A stretch of 64,000 nt of DNA from Altericroceibacterium endophyticum (GTDB lineage: Bacteria; Pseudomonadota; Alphaproteobacteria; Sphingomonadales; Sphingomonadaceae). Each line of letters opens with the position of its first letter. Position 1 is the stretch's first letter. The notes under the pieces were generated by a model. It had not been told where the DNA came from. It made no database searches and saw nothing but the letters and a program-made list of their open reading frames with translations. Both the position numbers and the translations under genes were made by a program. Shown here piece by piece: positions 61,778-64,000 of the stretch. Location of the stretch: positions 186,001 to 250,000 of the forward strand of contig NZ_WTYT01000001.1 in the NCBI RefSeq assembly GCF_009827595.1, read 5' to 3'.

Positions 61778-63211
61778 ATGAAATTTGCCGATCTCGGCCT
61801 GTCTGATGAATTGCTGCAATCGGTGAAAGCCGCAGGCTATGAAGAACCAACGCCTATTCAGGCGGAGGCGATCCCTCAGATCCAGATGATGAAGGATCTG
61901 ATTGCCATTGCCCAGACGGGGACCGGCAAAACGGCCAGCTTCGTGCTGCCGATGATCGATATTCTGGCTGCCGGACGCCGCCGTGCACGCATGCCGCGCT
62001 CGCTTATTCTCGCGCCGACGCGCGAACTCGCCATGCAGGTGGCAGAGAATTTTGAAAATTACGGCAAGAATCACGATCTCAAAATGGCGCTGCTTATTGG
62101 CGGTGTTCAGATGGGTGAGCAGGTCAAGGCGCTCGATGATGGCGTCGATGTGCTGATCGCGACTCCGGGCCGTCTGATGGATCTGTTCGAACGCGGCAAG
62201 ATCCTGCTGACGGGCTGTGAATTGCTGGTCATCGATGAGGCTGACCGGATGCTGGATATGGGGTTCATTCCCGATATCGAATTCATCTGCGAAAAATTGC
62301 CGACCAATCGCCAGACATTGTTGTTTTCGGCGACCATGCCGGGACCGATCAAGAAACTGGCGGACAAGTTTCTGACCAATCCGAAGCTGATTGAAGTGGC
62401 CCGTCCGGCTACCGCGAATATCAATATCGCGCAGCACAAGGTTCACGTTACCCCGCGCAAGAAGCGCGAAATGCTTCGCTATCTGCTAAAGAACGACAAT
62501 GTGCAGAACGCCATCGTTTTTGCTAATCGCAAGACGACCGTGCGCGAACTCAGTAAGAGTCTGAAGCAGCATGGCTTTGCCTCGGGCGAGATCCATGGCG
62601 ATATGGATCAGTCATCGCGCATGGCCGAGCTGGATCTCTTCCGTAAGAACGAGATCAACATTCTGGTGGCAAGTGATGTCGCCGCGCGCGGTCTGGACGT
62701 TAAGGGCGTAAGCCACGTCTTCAACTTCGACACGCCGTGGCATCCAGATGATTATGTTCACCGGATTGGCCGTACAGGCCGTGCAGGCGCAAAGGGGCGG
62801 GCCTTTACCTTCGTCACCGATGCTGATGCAGAGGCGATTGCCAATGTCGAAAAGCTGACCGGCATTAAAATCCCGCCCTATGAAATGTCGGACGGCGATA
62901 GCAAAAAGCCGGTTCGCAAGGCGGAAGACGACGCTGACAAATCAGCTGAGGACAAGCCCGAGAAGCCAAAGCGTTCACGCCGTAAAGCTGCACCTGCAGA
63001 AGAACCGGCGAATGAAACTGTGCATGAAGAGGCACCGCAGCGTAAGTCACGCCGCAAACCTTCTGCCCGCAACGCTGAGCCTAAAACTTCCGAGCCAGAT
63101 GTTGCTGAGCCTCAGTCTGCTCCGCGTAAAACCGAGCGCAGCGAATCCGTGAAACCGGATGACTGGAATGGTCCTGTGCCTGAATTTCTGGCGATTTCAG
63201 CGCTTCCCTGA
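61778..63211 (+). CDS. rhlE: DEAD-box RNA helicase, RhlE type
   Basis: This 477-residue RNA helicase used in ribosome assembly and RNA decay has a Q motif FADLGLSDELLQSVKAAGYEEPTPIQ at the N-terminus in pieces, Walker A AQTGTGKTASF, motif Ia APTRELAMQ, DEAD in VIDEADRMLDMG, SAT in LFSATMP, and C-terminal ATP motifs ASDVAARGLDVKGV and HRIGRTGRAG. A 110-residue C-terminal tail is Lys/Glu/Arg-rich and low complexity (AEDDADKSAEDKPEKPKRSRRK and similar), typical of RNA-binding tails and poorly conserved. The start lies 50 bases after an A/T-poor spacer. Confidence 0.94.
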   Translation: MKFADLGLSDELLQSVKAAGYEEPTPIQAEAIPQIQMMKDLIAIAQTGTGKTASFVLPMIDILAAGRRRARMPRSLILAPTRELAMQVAENFENYGKNHDLKMALLIGGVQMGEQVKALDDGVDVLIATPGRLMDLFERGKILLTGCELLVIDEADRMLDMGFIPDIEFICEKLPTNRQTLLFSATMPGPIKKLADKFLTNPKLIEVARPATANINIAQHKVHVTPRKKREMLRYLLKNDNVQNAIVFANRKTTVRELSKSLKQHGFASGEIHGDMDQSSRMAELDLFRKNEINILVASDVAARGLDVKGVSHVFNFDTPWHPDDYVHRIGRTGRAGAKGRAFTFVTDADAEAIANVEKLTGIKIPPYEMSDGDSKKPVRKAEDDADKSAEDKPEKPKRSRRKAAPAEEPANETVHEEAPQRKSRRKPSARNAEPKTSEPDVAEPQSAPRKTERSESVKPDDWNGPVPEFLAISALP

Positions 63212-63301
63212 ACGACTCGATACCTTCGCTGGCCATTCCCTGCGCTGGATAGCATCAATCACCTGATGATCGTGCTTATCCGGCGCAGGCAATCTTCCTG
63301 A

Positions 63302-64000
63302 TCAGGCCTTTTTCACGAAACTATCGATCACGCGTTTGACGCCGGTTGTCTCGAAAGCAATTTCGAGCTTGTTGCCTTCCTGCGCCTGTACTTCACCATA
63401 GCCGAACTTTTCGTGAAAGACGCGGTCGCCGATGGCCACGTCCTTGCGTGCCTTGGCGGCGAAACTCGCCGCACTGCGGGTGGGTTCTTTGAGCTTTTTG
63501 GGAGTGGTTTGATAGCCAGTCGCCAGGGCTCGTTGCCACCCCGGTCCGCGCTGCTGAGAGCGTTCGGGGCGGGATGAGCTGACATGGGCGAAGGGGTCGT
63601 CCTGATCGCTCCAATTGGCGCGCCATAGCGAGGCGCCACCGGACATCGTCGTTTCCTGCTCGATATGATCTTCGGGCAGTTCTTCGATAAAGCGTGACGG
63701 GATCGAGCTGGTCCACTGACCATAGATCCGGCGGTTGGCCGCATGAAGAATGGTGCAGCGCCGTCTCGCGCGGGTGATCGCGACATAAGCCAGTCTGCGC
63801 TCTTCCTCCAGACTGGCCAGACCGCCTTCGTCCAGTGACCTTTGTGACGGAAAAACGCCTTCCTCCCAGCCGGGCAGAAAGACATGTTCAAATTCCAGTC
63901 CCTTGGCAGCATGCATTGTCATGATGGTGATTTTTTCACCGTCATCGCGCGCATCATTGTCCATCACCAGGCTGACATGTTCGAGGAAGTCGGTGAGACT
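63302..64000 (-). CDS. uvrD: DNA helicase II (UvrD/PcrA), C-terminal part
   Basis: This is the carboxy-terminal 232 residues of a superfamily 1 repair helicase; the start is beyond the window, and the frame is open to base 64000. Motif V is visible as ITIMTMHAAKGLEFEHVFLPG and motif VI as EERRLAYVAITRARR. The C-terminal tail has the Tudor-like IGDRVFHEKFGYGEVQAQEGNKLEIAFE, which binds RNA polymerase in PcrA. The product works in mismatch and nucleotide-excision repair. It converges with rhlE, 90 bases away. Confidence 0.95.
   Translation of the reverse strand, partial: SLTDFLEHVSLVMDNDARDDGEKITIMTMHAAKGLEFEHVFLPGWEEGVFPSQRSLDEGGLASLEEERRLAYVAITRARRRCTILHAANRRIYGQWTSSIPSRFIEELPEDHIEQETTMSGGASLWRANWSDQDDPFAHVSSSRPERSQQRGPGWQRALATGYQTTPKKLKEPTRSAASFAAKARKDVAIGDRVFHEKFGYGEVQAQEGNKLEIAFETTGVKRVIDSFVKKA

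Noticed and set aside
1-64000. CRISPR arrays, prophage, transposases, toxin-antitoxin pairs, defence genes
   Set aside because: I looked on both strands for tandem repeats with spacers, integrase or transposase motifs and paired small genes and found none that hold up.

Overview
The window is an ordinary chromosomal stretch of an alphaproteobacterium, most likely order Sphingomonadales and close to the Erythrobacteraceae/Sphingomonadaceae. The pointers are a high-GC chromosome, an NDUFS4-like complex I subunit, CckA and CpdR cell-cycle regulators, an alphaproteobacterial LexA box (GTTC-N7-GTTC) at recA, a eukaryotic-type NADP isocitrate dehydrogenase, a SapC-family protein, and a bamA-skp-fabZ cluster with no lpxD, lpxA or lpxB in it. 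The last point fits sphingomonads, whose outer membrane carries glycosphingolipids instead of lipopolysaccharide.

Layout. 1-3.1 kb: end of a SIMPL-domain protein, a small PepSY protein and a PhoP/PhoQ-like two-component pair. 3.1-8.3 kb: chorismate mutase, polyprenyl diphosphate synthase, HrpB helicase, a complex I accessory subunit and a class A beta-lactamase with carbapenemase-type cysteines. 8.3-13.8 kb: SRP RNA, dnaX, ybaB, lon and an HU gene. 13.8-17.8 kb: a lipoprotein, an RlmB-type methyltransferase, tRNA-Tyr, the phosphatidylethanolamine genes psd-pssA, and a small membrane protein behind an apparent SOS promoter. 18.2-29.9 kb: the classic rpsB-tsf-pyrH-frr-uppS-cdsA-dxr-rseP-bamA-skp-fabZ-rpmE run. 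29.9-36.5 kb: accessory genes (amidohydrolase, HxlR/azoreductase pair, secreted proteins) mixed with rlmN, an outer-membrane barrel and greB. 36.5-46.3 kb: slt, dapA, a low-GC S9 peptidase that looks inserted, smpB, DUF2062, cckA and recA. 46.4-64 kb: a methyltransferase, alaS, a K+/H+ antiporter, infA with small ORFs downstream, queH, a PerM-like permease, icd, tRNA-Val, cpdR, an N-formylglutamate hydrolase, sapC, an FAD-linked dehydrogenase, an RhlE helicase and the end of uvrD.

Working together: psd/pssA/cdsA make phospholipids. uppS, dxr and the polyprenyl synthase serve isoprenoid, undecaprenyl and quinone supply. bamA, skp and rseP build and monitor the outer membrane. cckA and cpdR belong to the CtrA cell-cycle circuit. 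recA and the small membrane gene at 17.5 kb appear to share LexA control.

No mobile element, CRISPR array, prophage or defence island is visible. The best leads for something undescribed are the SOS-promoter membrane protein (17536-17796), the beta-lactamase (7357-8244), the small ORF behind infA (52383-52535), the operator-bearing amidohydrolase promoter and the inserted S9 peptidase. Start codons were chosen by Shine-Dalgarno match, family N-termini and promoter position. All family calls come from reading motifs, not from database searches.
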